Assembly (NCBI RefSeq): GCF_016801865.2
Contig: NC_068937.1
Coordinates: forward strand, 32,727,970 to 32,791,969
Length of the DNA: 64,000 nucleotides
DNA from: Culex pipiens pallens
Lineage: Eukaryota; Arthropoda; Insecta; Diptera; Culicidae
Reading direction: 5' to 3'
The notes beneath the pieces were generated by a model. That model did no database searches. It was given only the letters and a program-made list of their open reading frames with translations, and was not told where the DNA came from. The position numbers and the translations under genes are program-made. Position 1 is the first letter of the stretch. Each line of letters begins with the position of its first letter. Of the stretch, positions 11,240 through 24,032 are shown one piece after another.

Positions 11240-11702
11240 GCAACCAATAAAATAAACGAAAAAAAAATTCGGATGAAAATTTTTCAACCAAGTTATGACT
11301 TCTTCTGTTTTTAATGTAAAATCCAATTTGCAACCTAAAGAAGTTCTTCACAGATTTTTGGTAAATTGCACCTTTTTCAAGATAATGTTTAATTTTCAAG
11401 GTTTTAGATTCTTAAAAAAGTGTCCATGATTTTCCATTACTGAAAATATTTTTATGGAAAAGTTGAGAAAATGTTGCCTACCAAACAATGAAAAAGCAAC
11501 AAGAAAATTAATGTTTCTAAGTCTCATCCAAACAGCCTTATAAAAATATCTCTGAAAGTCATGGTTCTGTTTTCTTTTTTAAAAATTAAACATTTGTAAA
11601 AATTGTCTGATTCCTTTGAATTTAAGAAAAACTGAATCAACTCTACTACTCCGAAAGGGCGTAAAATTGAATATTTGATCTTTTTTAAATGTTAGTGTTG
11701 AT
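11240..11702. mobile_element. Half foldback element F0 fused to heptamer array
   Basis: This follows the left arm of the F family in order: a degraded ACCAAGTTATGA segment, a 'TTGAGAAAATGTTGC' segment, AATGTTTCTAAGTCTCATCC, and finally the family centre GGGCGTAAAATTGAATATTT followed by AATGTTAGTGTTGAT. The right arm is absent. The sequence passes directly into the heptamer array about 20 bases past the palindrome centre. It is more diverged than F1-F3. Confidence 0.55.
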
Positions 11703-13393
11703 AATTGTTGATTGTTAATTGTTAATTGTTGATTGTTAATTGTTAATTGTTAATTGTTAATTGTTAATTGTTAATTTTTAATTGTTAATTGTTAATTGTT
11801 AATTGTTAATTGTTCATTGTTCATTGTTAATTGTTAATTGTTAATTGTTAATTGTTAATTGTTAATTGTTAATTGTTAATTGTTAATTGTTAATTGTTAA
11901 TTGTTAATTGTTAATTGATAATTGTTAATTGTTAATTGTTAATTGTTAATTGTTAATTGTTAATTGTTAATTGTTAATTGTTAATTGTTAATTGTTAATT
12001 GTTAATTGTTAATTGTTAATTGTTAATTGTTAATTGTTAATTGTTAATTGTTAATTGTTAATTGTTAATTGTTAATTGTTAATTGTTAATTGTTAATTGT
12101 TAATTGTTAATTGTTAATTGTTAATTGTTAATTGTTAATTGTTAATTGTTAATTGTTAATTGTTAATTGTTAATTGTTAATTGTTAATTGTTAATTGTTA
12201 ATTGTTAATTGTTAATTGTTAATTGTTAATTGTTAATTGTTAATTGTTAATTGTTAATTGTTAATTGTTAATTGTTAATTGTTAATTGTTAATTGTTAAT
12301 TGTTAATTGTTAATTGTTAATTGTTAATTGTTAATTGTTAATTGTTAATTGTTAATTGTTAATTGTTAATTGTTAATTTTTAATTGTTAATTGTTAATTG
12401 TTAATTGTTAATTGTTAATTGTTAATTGTTAATTGTTAATTGTTAATTGTTAATTGTTAATTGTTAATTGTTAATTGTTAATTGTTAATTGTTAATTGTT
12501 AATTGTTAATTGTTAATTGTTAATTGTTAATTGTTAATTGTTAATTGTTAATTGTTAATTGTTAATTGTTAATTGTTAATTGTTAATTGTTAATTGTTAA
12601 TTGTTAATTGTTAATTGTTAATTGTTAATTGTTAATTGTTAATTGTTAATTGTTAATTGTTAATTGTTAATTGTTAATTGTTAATTGTTAATTGTTAATT
12701 GTTAATTGTTAATTTTTAATTGTTTATTGTTAATTGTTAATTGTTAATTGTTAATTGTTAATTGTTAATTGTTAATTGTTAATTGTTAATTGTTAATTGT
12801 TAATTGTTAATTGTTAATTGTTAATTGTTAATTGTTAATTGTTAATTGTTAATTGTTAATTGTTAATTGTTAATTGTTAATTGTTAATTGTTAATTGTTA
12901 ATTGTTAATTGTTAATTGTTAATTGTTAATTGTTAATTGTTAATTGTTAATTGTTAATTGTTAATTGTTAATTGTTAATTGTTAATTGTTAATTGTTAAT
13001 TGTTAATTGTTAATTGTTAATTGTTAATTGTTAATTGTTAATTGTTAATTGTTAATTGTTAATTGTTAATTGTTAATTGTTAATTGTTAATTGTTAATTG
13101 TTAATTGTTAATTGTTAATTGTTAATTGTTAATTGTTAATTGTTAATTGTTAATTGTTAATTGTTAATTGTTAATTGTTAATTGTTAATTGTTAATTGTT
13201 AATTGTTAATTGTTAATTGTTAATTGTTAATTGTTAATTGTTAATTGTTAATTGTTAATTGTTAATTGTTAATTGTTAATTGTTAATTGTTAATTGTTAA
13301 TTGTTAATTGTTAATTGTTAATTGTTAATTGTTAATTGTTAATTGTTAATTGTTAATTGTTAAATGTTAATTGTTAATTGTTAATTGTTAATT
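11703..13393. repeat. (TTAATTG)n heptamer array 1
   Basis: About 240 units of a 7-bp repeat. The leftmost units include TTGATTG variants (AACAATC on the other strand). Interspersed variants are TTTTTAA near 11773, 12375 and 12711, TTCATTG near 11812, TTGATAA near 11915, and TAAATG near 13363. The variants at 12375 and 12711 are 336 bp (48 units) apart. It abuts foldback F2 on the right. Confidence 0.97.
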
Positions 13394-16077
13394 GAGCAGT
13401 TCTCTACGGAATCGGTCTTTTTTCATTAATTTTAATTTTTGTATTTTTTAATCCGGCTGAAACTTTTTTGGTGCCTTCGGTATGCTCAAAGAAGCCATTT
13501 TGCATCATTAGTTTGTCCATATAATTTTCCATACAAATTTGGCAGCTGTCTATACAAAAATGATATGTGAAAATTCAAAAATCTGTATCTTTTGAAGGAA
13601 TTTTTTGATCGATTTGGTGTCTTCGGCAAAATTGTAGGTATGGATATGGACTACACTGGAAAAAAATTATACACGGTAAAAAAAAATTTGGTTATTTTTT
13701 ATTTCATTATTTGTCACAAAAACTTGATTTGCAAAAAAACACTATTTTTATTTTTTTTTATTTTTTGATATGTTTTAGAGGACATAAAATGCCAACTTTT
13801 CAAAAATTTCCAGAATGGGCAAAAAATCTTTGGCCGAGTTATGATTTTTTGAATCAATACAGATTTTTAAAAAAAAATCGAAATATAGGTCGCAAAAAAT
13901 TTTCAACTTCATTTTTCGATGTAAAATCGAATTTGCAATCAAAAAGTACTTTAGTGAATTTTTGATAAAGTGCACCGTTTTCAAGTTATAACCATTTTTA
14001 GGTAACTTTTTTGAAAATAGTCGCAGTTTTTCATTTTTAAAAATTAGTGCCCATGTTTGCCCACCTTTGAAAAAATATTTTTGAAAAGCTGAGAAAATTC
14101 TCTATATTTTGCTTTATTGAACTTTGTTGATACGACCCTTAGTTGCTGAGATATTGCCAAGCAAAGGTTAAAAAACAGGAAAAATTGATGTTTTCTAAGT
14201 CTCACCCAAAAAACCCACCATTTTCTAATGTCGATATCTCAGCAACTATAGGTCCGATTTACAATGTTAAAATATGAAATCTTCGAAAAAAATATTTTCA
14301 AAAATTTTAAATCAGGACTAACATTTCAAATGGCCGTAATATTAAATGTTTGGCCCGTTTGAAATGTTAGTCTTGATTTTAAATTTTTGAAAATATTTTT
14401 TTCGAAAAGATCGGAAAATTTCACGAATGTTTCATGTTTTAACATTGTAAATCGGATTTATAGTAGCTGAGATATCGACATTAGAATATGGTGGGTTGTT
14501 TGGGTGAGACTTAGAAAACATCAATTTTCCTGTTTTTGCCTTCCTCACCTCACTGAGGCAAGGCTATAAAATCACTCGAAAAATGAACTTCTTAAATACA
14601 CCTCCTAGATATACCTTCACGTATACCTATCGACTCAGAATCAAATTCTGAACAAATGTCTGTGGGGATGTGTGTAGACATGATTTTTTTTCCACACGAT
14701 TATCTCAGAACTGGCTGAACCGATTTTGGCCGGATCCGCCTTATTCTGTTCGTTTTGGGGTCCCCTAAGACCCTATTAAATTTTATTCTGTTTAGTGAAG
14801 TACTTTTAAAGTTATGCCAAGAAAAAGTTTTTTTGTAGCTACAAAAAAGGGTAATTTTTGCATAACCTCAAAGGCCGGGTCTTTTTGCTTACGCGCGAGA
14901 GTCGCGCAGCATGCGTAGGGATTTTGGTCCGACCACGCGGAGGATTGATTGGCAGCCACACCCCCTTGCATGCGTATCGCCCGGTTGCCACATTGCTTAA
15001 GCAGTATCTGCATCTCTTCTGGAAAAATTCTGTATAAATTATGTTGCTTCATCATTTTGTCTCGACCGTCTCGACAAAGATTTACACGAACTTTTTACTG
15101 AAATATATAACTCATGAGACTTTTCTCCTTTATTTTGGAGAGTTGGTAAAAAAAGAATTGATAATTGCTGTTCAAGTAAAATCAATACATTATAAAAAAA
15201 TAAATGAAAAAAAATAAAAAAAAAACTCCTAAATTAATTTGTAAATACAACCTAAAATACAACATGAATGCGAGGAAGGCACCAACCACCTTATGGTGGA
15301 TTAAGTAACGTTTTTAACCTTTGCATGGCAATATCTCAGCAACTATGGGTCGTATCAACAAAGTCCAATAAAGCAAAATATAGAGAATTTTCTCAGCTTT
15401 TCAAAAATATTTTTTTCAAAGGTGGGCAAACATGGGCACTAATTTTTGAAAATGAAAAACTGTGACTATTTTCAAAAAAGTTACCTAAAAATGGTTATAA
15501 CTTGAAAACGGTGCACTTTATCAAAAATTCACTAAACTACTTATTGATTGCAAATTCGATTTTACATCGAAAAATGAAGTTGAAAAATTTTTGCGACCAA
15601 TATTTCAATTTACTGAAAAAATCTGTATTGATTCAAAAAATCATAACTCGGTCAAAGATTTTTTGCCCATTCTGGAAATTTCTGAAAAGTTGTCATTTTA
15701 TGTCCTCTAAAACATATCAAAAAATGAAAAAAATAAAAAATAGTGTTTTTTTGCAAATCAAGTTTTAGTGACAAATAGTGAAATAAAAAATCACCAAATT
15801 TTTTTTACCGTGTATAATTTTTTTCCAGTGTAGTCCATATCCATACCTACAACTTTGCCGAAGACACCAAATCGATCAAAAAATTCTTTCAAAAGATACA
15901 GATTTTTGAATATTCACATATCATTTTTGTATGGACAGCTGCCAAATTTGTATGGAAAATTATATGGACAAACTAATGATGCAAAATGGCTTCTTTGGGC
16001 ATACCGAAGGCACCAAAAAAGTTTCAGCCAGATTAAAAAATACAAAAAAAATCGAATGACCGAAATCTCAGAGAATT
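13394..16077. mobile_element. Foldback element F2 (contains nested element G1)
   Basis: This is the most complete F copy. It opens GAGCAGTTCTCTACGGAATC and closes CCGAAATCTCAGAGAATTG, and the palindrome centre is near 14340. Arm landmarks are TTCGGTATGCTCAAAGAAGC (13475) paired with the complement near 16000, GAGTTATGATTTTTTGAATC (13832) paired near 15630, and TATCTCAGCAACTATAGGTC. Without the 772-bp insertion at 14538-15309 it would be about 1.9 kb. It lies inside the (TTAATTG)n array on both sides. Short frames within it are shared between copies because the DNA is nearly identical, not because of protein selection. Confidence 0.85.
14538..15309 (+). mobile_element. Hairpin-ended element G1 nested in F2
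   Basis: The left end begins GCCTTCCTCACCTCACTGAG and can fold as CCTCAC...GTGAGG-type pairs. The right end is GAGGAAGGCACCAACCACCT plus a CACC/GGTG hairpin, ending AAGTAAC. It is flanked by direct GTTTTT (14532-14537 and 15310-15315). The uninterrupted target is seen in F1 near 7695 (CCTGTTTTTAAACCTTTGCA). The interior has no significant coding capacity. The minus 87-codon frame (14792-15055) has no recognised domain and is identical in the duplicated copy but for one residue. The superfamily is not clear to me. The T-run target recalls elements that insert in homopolymers. Confidence 0.75.
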
Positions 16078-17344
16078 GTTAATTGTTAATTGTTAATTGT
16101 TAATTGTTAATTGTTAATTGTTAATTGTTAATTGTTAATTGTTAATTGTTAATTGTTAATTGTTAATTGTTAATTGTTAATTGTTAATTGTTAATTGTTA
16201 ATTGTTAATTGTTAATTGTTAATTGTTAATTGTTAATTGTTAATTGTTAATTGTTAATTGTTAATTGTTAATTGTTAATTGTTAATTGTTAATTGTTAAT
16301 TGTTAATTGTTAATTTTTAATTGTTTATTGTTAATTGTTAATTGTTAATTGTTAATTGTTAATTGTTAATTGTTAATTGTTAATTGTTAATTGTTAATTG
16401 TTAATTGTTAATTGTTAATTGTTAATTGTTAATTGTTAATTGTTAATTGTTAATTGTTAATTGTTAATTGTTAATTGTTAATTGTTAATTGTTAATTGTT
16501 AATTGTTAATTGTTAATTGTTAATTGTTAATTGTTAATTGTTAATTGTTAATTGTTAATTGTTAATTGTTAATTGTTAATTGTTAATTGTTAATTGTTAA
16601 TTGTTAATTGTTAATTGTTAATTGTTAATTGTTAATTGTTAATTGTTAATTTTTAATTGTTTATTGTTAATTGTTAATTGTTAATTGTTAATTGTTAATT
16701 GTTAATTGTTAATTGTTAATTGTTAATTGTTAATTGTTAATTGTTAATTGTTAATTGTTAATTGTTAATTGTTAATTGTTAATTGTTAATTGTTAATTGT
16801 TAATTGTTAATTGTTAATTGTTAATTGTTAATTGTTAATTGTTAATTGTTAATTGTTAATTGTTAATTGTTAATTGTTAATTGTTAATTGTTAATTGTTA
16901 ATTGTTAATTGTTAATTGTTAATTGTTAATTGTTAATTGTTAATTGTTAATTGTTAATTGTTAATTGTTAATTGTTAATTGTTAATTGTTAATTGTTAAT
17001 TGTTAATTGTTAATTGTTAATTGTTAATTGTTAATTGTTAATTGTTAATTGTTAATTGTTAATTGTTAATTGTTAATTGTTAATTGTTAATTGTTAATTG
17101 TTAATTGTTAATTGTTAATTGTTAATTGTTAATTGTTAATTGTTAATTGTTAATTGTTAATTGTTAATTGTTAATTGTTAATTGTTAATTGTTAATTGTT
17201 AATTGTTAATTGTTAATTGTTAATTGTTAATTGTTAATTGTTAATTGTTAATTGTTAATTGTTAATTGTTAATTGTTAATTGTTAATTGTTAATTGTTAA
17301 TTGTTAATTGTTAAATGTTAATTGTTAATTGTTAATTGTTAATT
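16078..17344. repeat. (TTAATTG)n heptamer array 2
   Basis: About 181 units. It carries two copies of the same double variant, TTTTTAATTGTTTATTG, at about 16312 and 16648 (336 bp, 48 units apart), and TTAAATG near 17314. Array 1 has the same variants near its right end (12711 and about 13363), so the array was duplicated together with the foldback. Confidence 0.96.
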
Positions 17345-20032
17345 GAGCAGTTCTCTACGGAATCGGTCTTTTTTCATTAATTTTAATTTTTGTATTTTTT
17401 AATCCGGCTGAAACTTTTTTGGTGCCTTCGGTATGCTCAAAGAAGCCATTTTGCATCATTAGTTTGTCCATATAATTTTCCATACAAATTTGGCAGCTGT
17501 CTATACAAAAATGATATGTGAAAATTCAAAAATCTGTATCTTTTGAAGGAATTTTTTGATCGATTTGGTGTCTTCGGCAAAATTGTAGCTATGGATATGG
17601 ACTACACTGGAAAAAAATTATACACGGTAAAAAAAAATTTGGTTATTTTTTATTTCATTATTTGTCACAAAAACTTGATTTGCAAAAAAACACTATTTTT
17701 ATTTTTTTTTATTTTTTGATATGTTTTAGAGGACATAAAATGCCAACTTTTCAAAAATTTCCAGAATGGGCAAAAAATCTTTGGCCGAGTTATGATTTTT
17801 TGAATCAATACAGATTTTTAAAAAAAAATCGAAATATAGGTCGCAAAAAATTTTCAACTTCATTTTTCGATGTAAAATCGAATTTGCAATCAAAAAGTAC
17901 TTTAGTGAATTTTTGATAAAGTGCACCGTTTTCAAGTTATAACCATTTTTAGGTAACTTTTTTGAAAATAGTCGCAGTTTTTCATTTTCAAAAATTAGTG
18001 CCCATGTTTGCCCACCTTTGAAAAAATATTTTTGAAAAGCTGAGAAAATTCTCTATATTTTGCTTTATTGAACTTTGTTGATACGACCCATAGTTGCTGA
18101 GATATTGCCAAGCAAAGGTTAAAAAACAGGAAAAATTGATGTTTTCTAAGTCTCACCCAAAAAACCCACCATTTTCTAATGTCGATATCTCAGCAACTAT
18201 AGGTCCGATTTACAATGTTAAAATATGAAATCTTCGAAAAAAATATTTTCAAAAATTTTAAATCAGGACTAACATTTCAAATGGCCGTAATATTAAATGT
18301 TTGGCCCGTTTGAAATGTTAGTCTTGATTTTAAATTTTTGAAAATATTTTTTTCGAAAAGATCGGAAAATTTCACGAATGTTTCATGTTTTAACATTGTA
18401 AATCGGATTTATAGTAGCTGAGATATCGACATTAGAATATGGTGGGTTGTTTGGGTGAGACTTAGAAAACATCAATTTTCCTGTTTTTGCCTTCCTCACC
18501 TCACTGAGGCAAGGCTATAAAATCACTCGAAAAATGAACTTCTTAAATACACCTCCTAGATATACCTTCACGTATACCTATCGACTCAGAATCAAATTCT
18601 GAACAAATGTCTGTGGGGATGTGTGTAGACATGATTTTTTTTCCACACGATTATCTCAGAACTGGCTGAACCGATTTTGGCCGGATCCGCCTTATTCTGT
18701 TCGTTTTGGGGTCCCCTAAGACCCTATTAAATTTTATTCTGTTTAGTGAAGTACTTTTAAAGTTATGCCAAGAAAAAGTTTTTTTGTAGCTACAAAAAAG
18801 GGTGATTTTTGCATAACCTCAAAGGCCGGGTCTTTTTGCTTACGCGCGAGAGTCGCGCAGCATGCGTAGGGATTTTGGTCCGACCACGCGGAGGATTGAT
18901 TGGCAGCCACACCCCCTTGCATGCGTATCGCCCGGTTGCCACATTGCTTAAGCAGTATCTGCATCTCTTCTGGAAAAATTCTGTATAAATTATGTTGCTT
19001 CATCATTTTGTCTCGACCGTCTCGACAAAGATTTACACGAACTTTTTACTGAAATATATAACTCATGAGACTTTTCTCCTTTATTTTGGAGAGTTGGTAA
19101 AAAAAGAATTGATAATTGCTGTTCAAGTAAAATCAATATATTATAAAAAAATAAATGAAAAAAAATAAAAAAAAACTCCTAAATTAATTTGTAAATACAA
19201 CCTAAAATACAACATGAATGCGAGGAAGGCACCAACCACCTTATGGTGGATTAAGTAACGTTTTTAACCTTTGCATGGCAATATCTCAGCAACTATGGGT
19301 CGTATCAACAAAGTCCAATAAAGCAAAATATAGAGAATTTTCTCAGCTTTTCAAAAATATTTTTTTCAAAGGTGGGCAAACATGGGCACTAATTTTTGAA
19401 AATGAAAAACTGCGACTATTTTCAAAAAAGTTACCTAAAAATGGTTATAACTTGAAAACGGTGCACTTTATCAAAAATTCACTAAACTACTTATTGATTG
19501 CAAATTCGATTTTACATCGAAAAATGAAGTTGAAAAATTTTTGCGACCAATATTTCAATTTACTGAAAAAATCTGTATTGATTCAAAAAATCATAACTCG
19601 GTCAAAGATTTTTTGCCCATTCTGGAAATTTCTGAAAAGTTGTCATTTTATGTCCTCTAAAACATATCAATAAATAAAAAATAAAAAATAAAAGTAGAGT
19701 TTTTTTTGCAAATCAAGTTTTAGTGACAAATAGTGAAATAAAAAATCACCAAATTTTTTTTACCGTGTATAATTTTTTTCCAGTGTAGTCCATATCCATA
19801 CCTACAACTTTGCCGAAGACACCAAATCGATCAAAAAATTCTTTCAAAAGATACAGATTTTTGAATATTCACATATCATTTTTGTATGGACAGCTGCCAA
19901 ATTTGTATGGAAAATTATATGGACAAACTAATGATGCAAAATGGCTTCTTTGGGCATACCGAAGGCACCAAAAAAGTTTCAGCCAGATTAAAAAATACAA
20001 AAAAAATCGAATGACCGAAATCTCAGAGAATT
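17345..20032. mobile_element. Foldback element F3 (contains nested element G2)
   Basis: This is a near-identical copy of F2, offset by about 3951 bp. By eye I found about eight single-base differences (for example GTAGGTATGG against GTAGCTATGG near 17590) and one rearranged A-rich patch near 19670. It has the same centre, the same nested G element and the same flanking heptamers. The shared insertion shows that F2 and F3 come from one segmental duplication and not from two transpositions. Confidence 0.88.
18489..19259 (+). mobile_element. Hairpin-ended element G2 nested in F3
   Basis: This is a duplicate of G1, with identical ends and the same GTTTTT target duplication (18483-18488 and 19260-19265). 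It was copied by the segmental duplication, not inserted independently. Confidence 0.8.
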
Positions 20033-20831
20033 GTTAATTGTTAATTGTTAATTGTTAATTGTTAATTGTTAATTGTTAATTGTTAATTGTTAATTGTTAA
20101 TTGTTAATTGTTAATTGTTAATTGTTAATTGTTAATTGTTAATTGTTAATTGTTAATTGTTAATTGTTAATTGTTAATTGTTAATTGTTAATTGTTAATT
20201 GTTAATTGTTAATTGTTAATTGTTAATTGTTAATTGTTAATTGTTAATTGTTAATTGTTAATTGTTAATTGTTAATTGTTAATTGTTAATTGTTAATTGT
20301 TAATTGTTAATTGTTAATTGTTAATTGTTAATTGTTAATTGTTAATTGTTAATTGTTAATTGTTAATTGTTAATTGTTAATTGTTAATTGTTAATTGTTA
20401 ATTGTTAATTGTTAATTGTTAATTGTTAATTGTTAATTGTTAATTGTTAATTGTTAACTGTTAATTGTTAATTGTTAATTGTTAATTTTTAATTGTTAAT
20501 TGTTAATTGTTAATTGTTAATTGTTAATTGTTAATTGTTAATTGTTAATTGTTAATTGTTAATTGTTAATTGTTAATTGTTAATTGTTAATTGTTAATTG
20601 TTAATTGTTAATTGTTAATTGTTAATTGTTAATTGTTAATTGTTAATTGTTAATTGTTAATTGTTAATTGTTAATTGTTAATTGTTAATTGTTAATTGTT
20701 AATTGTTAATTGTTAATTGTTAATTGTTAATTGTTAATTGTTAATTGTTAATTGTTAATTGTTAATTGTTAATTGTTAATTGTTAATTGTTAATTGTTAA
20801 TTGTTAATTGTTAATTGTTAATTGTTAATTG
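20033..20831. repeat. (TTAATTG)n heptamer array 3
   Basis: About 114 units, with variants TTAACTG near 20453 and TTTTTAA near 20483. It ends at 20831, where low-copy sequence begins (GAATTTGTCTCGACATTGCA). Confidence 0.97.
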
Positions 20832-22059
20832 GAATTTGTCTCGACATTGCATCGTAAAAGTTTCGTTGCACTTTCGCTCTCTTCCAGCTAAATGGGCACA
20901 GTCCTGCTGCACGTTCTGTCATGAGAAGAGTTTAACTTTCTCATGAAATCCACTTGATACCCTCCCATCTGAAACTACTGCGAAATTTCACTGAGTTTGT
21001 TCAATCTTGGCGTATTCTCAATAATGAGAAAACAAAATATTTGTGAAGTTTTATTGAAATTCATTTTTTGTGTTGAAATCTTTTTAAAATCGTCTTTTTA
21101 CAATCAATTTTGTCATAAGATTTTAAAGACGACCAAATGTAAAGAAAATTAACCTGTGCAAGGTTCTTTGCACTCTTCAACTCAGAACGTCATCTTCCTA
21201 TAGTCTCTGAAGACGCCATGATGGAGCAAATTAATTTCGTTTCACCTGGCCGATGGCGCCCATTTTCTTGATATTTTCCCGGAAATTAATCGCACACACA
21301 CACATACACACACGCTCAGTTCAAGTGCATCATCCGTCAAAAAATGTGGAAAAATTGCGTCGACAAGAAGTCGGCTGAAAACTGACGAGGCTTTTTAAAT
21401 TCATACTCAAAACAGTGAAATGTTATTTTGAAGAAACACGTCAACAGGTCACTTTTACATTACAAATATATTTGTCTAAAAAAGGTCGGATTTTTTTTTG
21501 AAATCTTTCCATTACAAAAAGTTTTAAATCTTCAAAAGTGCTGTCTATTTTCAGCCAATGTAGCTTCAATATCAAATTTCTCTCATAACACAGAGCTAGA
21601 ATGGGCCAGTGAAAATTTCATTCATTAAAAAGTGAGGCAAAATGATGAACTGCACATTCGCCGGACCCTCTTTCCGTTTGTGCCGAGCCAGGTCTTGTCG
21701 CGGTTCCAACCGGGTGTCTTACATAATTGGAGAGTTTTGTTTCAATTTATCATCCGGAGGTCCCTCGCGAGCTGCACCTGTTTTGCGAGCTGCGGCGATA
21801 TGTAGATGATGATAGTTAGCGCCAGATAAGCTCGCCTTGCTGGAAAATGGGAACGGGAGGGACGGTGGATTAAGCCATGGGAAGGGAGGACGGATCAAGT
21901 TAATCCACGGACGGATATTCATCTTTACGGTGGTAACTCAAGCCTGAAAGTAGTTTGAAATTGGTGGGGCGTTGAAGTTGTGGTTGTTGTTTTTGTTGGA
22001 TTTTGTATAAAAGCTGATGTATGTAAAAAGGTAATTGATAGCTGCGGAGTTTTGAATAA
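20832..22059. other. Low-copy DNA with a (CA)n microsatellite
   Basis: Composition is balanced and no gene is recognised. A short (CA)n tract lies at about 21291-21319, interrupted by ATA. The open frames (up to 67 codons) lack domains. This may be ordinary intergenic or intronic DNA. Confidence 0.5.
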
Positions 22060-22067
22060 AAAAACGT

Positions 22068-22806
22068 AACTTAATCAACCTTTAGGTGGTTGGTGCCTTC
22101 CTCTCATTTATAGAGTGAATACAATCCCCTAAAGTGTCCACATGGTTTATGGATCTCCCCTAACGTGATCGCAGCACCTAAGATGTCCTCATAAAAATAA
22201 GTGACGAGTAAAAAAAAAAACAGACTTCCTACAGACTGTTTGTCAAGATTATACAGACATCGCCTTTCAGGAAAATGGCATCCCTCTACAAGGCTTTTTT
22301 CGTGGCCATTTCGTAGACCATTTGAGGTTATGTAAATTCAGACCATTTTTTAAACTGCTTGTAATTTTAGATAGGTAAGTCAGATCTTGATAATTCTTGA
22401 TCCACAAGAAAGGTCTTCTCATATGCTTTCTACAAATATACAACATGTGAGGGTTTCATGAAAAAACCACCCTTTTTACCAAAATTTTAATTTAATATGA
22501 AACAGTTTTTTTAACATAACTTTTTAAATACATGAGAAAACTGGTTGAATTTAAATAGCAACGTAGGGGACGTTAAAACGGATCGAATAAAACCATTCCG
22601 GCCAAAATCGGTTAAGCCTGTGACGAGATATTCCAGTGACATTGATTTGGTACACATGTCTACATACAGCCAAACACACAGACATTTGCTCAGCTGGTGA
22701 TTCTGAGTCGATATGTACAAATGAAGGTAGGTCTAGGAGGTCTAACTAAAAAGTTCGTTTTTCAAGTGATTTTATAGCCTTTCCTCAGTAAAGTGAGGAA
22801 GGCAAA
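22068..22806 (-). mobile_element. Hairpin-ended element G3 (reverse)
   Basis: Read in reverse, this has both G ends. The window shows GTAACTTAATCAACC, then GTGGTTGGTGCCTTCCTC at the left, and TCAAGTGATTTTATAGCC, then AGTGAGGAAGGC at the right. A-rich sequence flanks both sides (AAAAAAAC left, AAAAATG right), consistent with insertion into an A/T run. The interior is diverged from G1 but keeps the order of phrases, such as a segment related to CCGGCCAAAATCGGTTAAGC (G1: ACTGGCTGAACCGATTTTGG). This is an independent copy and defines the family. Confidence 0.75.
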
Positions 22807-24032
22807 AATGTATTTTAGTGCAAAATACCCTCATTCTACGTATAATTTTCCTTTACGCAAAAGGTTACAACTAGAAAAACCTCCCTTCCCGTCAAGGGGC
22901 TGGTGCAAATCAAGAGTCATGTTTATTTTCGTGGCTTTTCGGCCTCATCAAAATTTCACACCCCCCAAAATGTTGGAAGAAGACGACGCCACCAGTAACG
23001 ACGGACGTGTGATTGCCAGTCTCGAAGGATCCAGCTCGTCCCAGACAAAGGATATCGTTCCTGAGCGAGGAGCCACAACATGTCCCCAAACCAGCAGCCA
23101 CCAGCCAGCAGTGTGGCCACACCAGGACTCCGGTCGTCAATAACGTCTGCGATGTGATGGGCATTCATTTCGGGAGGACAGCCGACGACGTGGAGTCTGA
23201 TGGTGGTCCCAGGTCCCAAAAACTTGAGTCACCGCCACCATCCTCCACTATCCTCGCCAGCCAAAGTCAACGAACTCGTAAAATCTAATTGAATTCACCG
23301 AAAAATATCCACGCCAGACACACACACACCAGTACTACGCCTTACTAGGACGATGGCGGTGGTTGAGACACGCCGGGAAAATCCGGACCACCACCACCAC
23401 CGACGACGCCTCCACCGGGTCGCGGTATCGAGGAGAAAACACAAGGCCGAAAAATTTGCGAAAAATACGAAAACCGACCCCTGGCAGACGCTCTCTGGCG
23501 AGGGTTTTTTTTGTTGAAATTCACTTTTTTCTTATATAATTATCAAATTTTTATTTGATAGTTAATAATATTAAAATATTTTATAATTCATTTTTTATCA
23601 TCATCACTATTCTTCAAAATTGTTATTATTGTTATTGGATCAACATTAAAACATCTATAAATTTTGAAATTTTCATGATTCATCATAAATTTGCGAGTAA
23701 AAAATCTTTTTATTAGATATTTAAAATAAAGCTGAAAAAACTAAAACGTGAAAAACTGCAGTATTTGTTAAGAAATACCTAGAATAATGTCGCGAAAAAT
23801 ATCCAATATATTGTATTGTATTGTTTTTCTGTAAGTTTTTTGAAAACTTTTTCTTACTCTTGTCTATTCCATAGTTATAAGTAATAATTTTTCGATTGAA
23901 TAACGAATTAAACACAGCTGAAAGGAACACCAAAACTCTGTTGTGCACCTAAATGAACTCATTGTAACTTGATTATTCACAAATAAAACCGAATTGAATT
24001 GAATTGAATATTGTATTGTATTCGGCTTTAGA
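22807..24032. other. Low-copy DNA, GC-balanced then AT-rich
   Basis: 22860-23480 is GC-balanced with CCACCA and GACGACG runs. 23500-24032 is strongly AT-rich. The overlapping open frames at 22793-23288 lack recognisable domains and overlap on both strands, so I do not call a gene. The balanced part could be an exon or regulatory segment, and transcript data would decide. Confidence 0.45.

Noticed and set aside
11703..20831. Telomeric heptamer (TTTAGGG-like)
   Set aside because: TTAATTG lacks the G-run of telomerase repeats, and Diptera lack telomerase-type telomeres. The array is interstitial with transposons in it.
22793..23288. Possible exon with frames of 116 and 91 codons
   Set aside because: Frames overlap on both strands and show no domain, start context or splice support.
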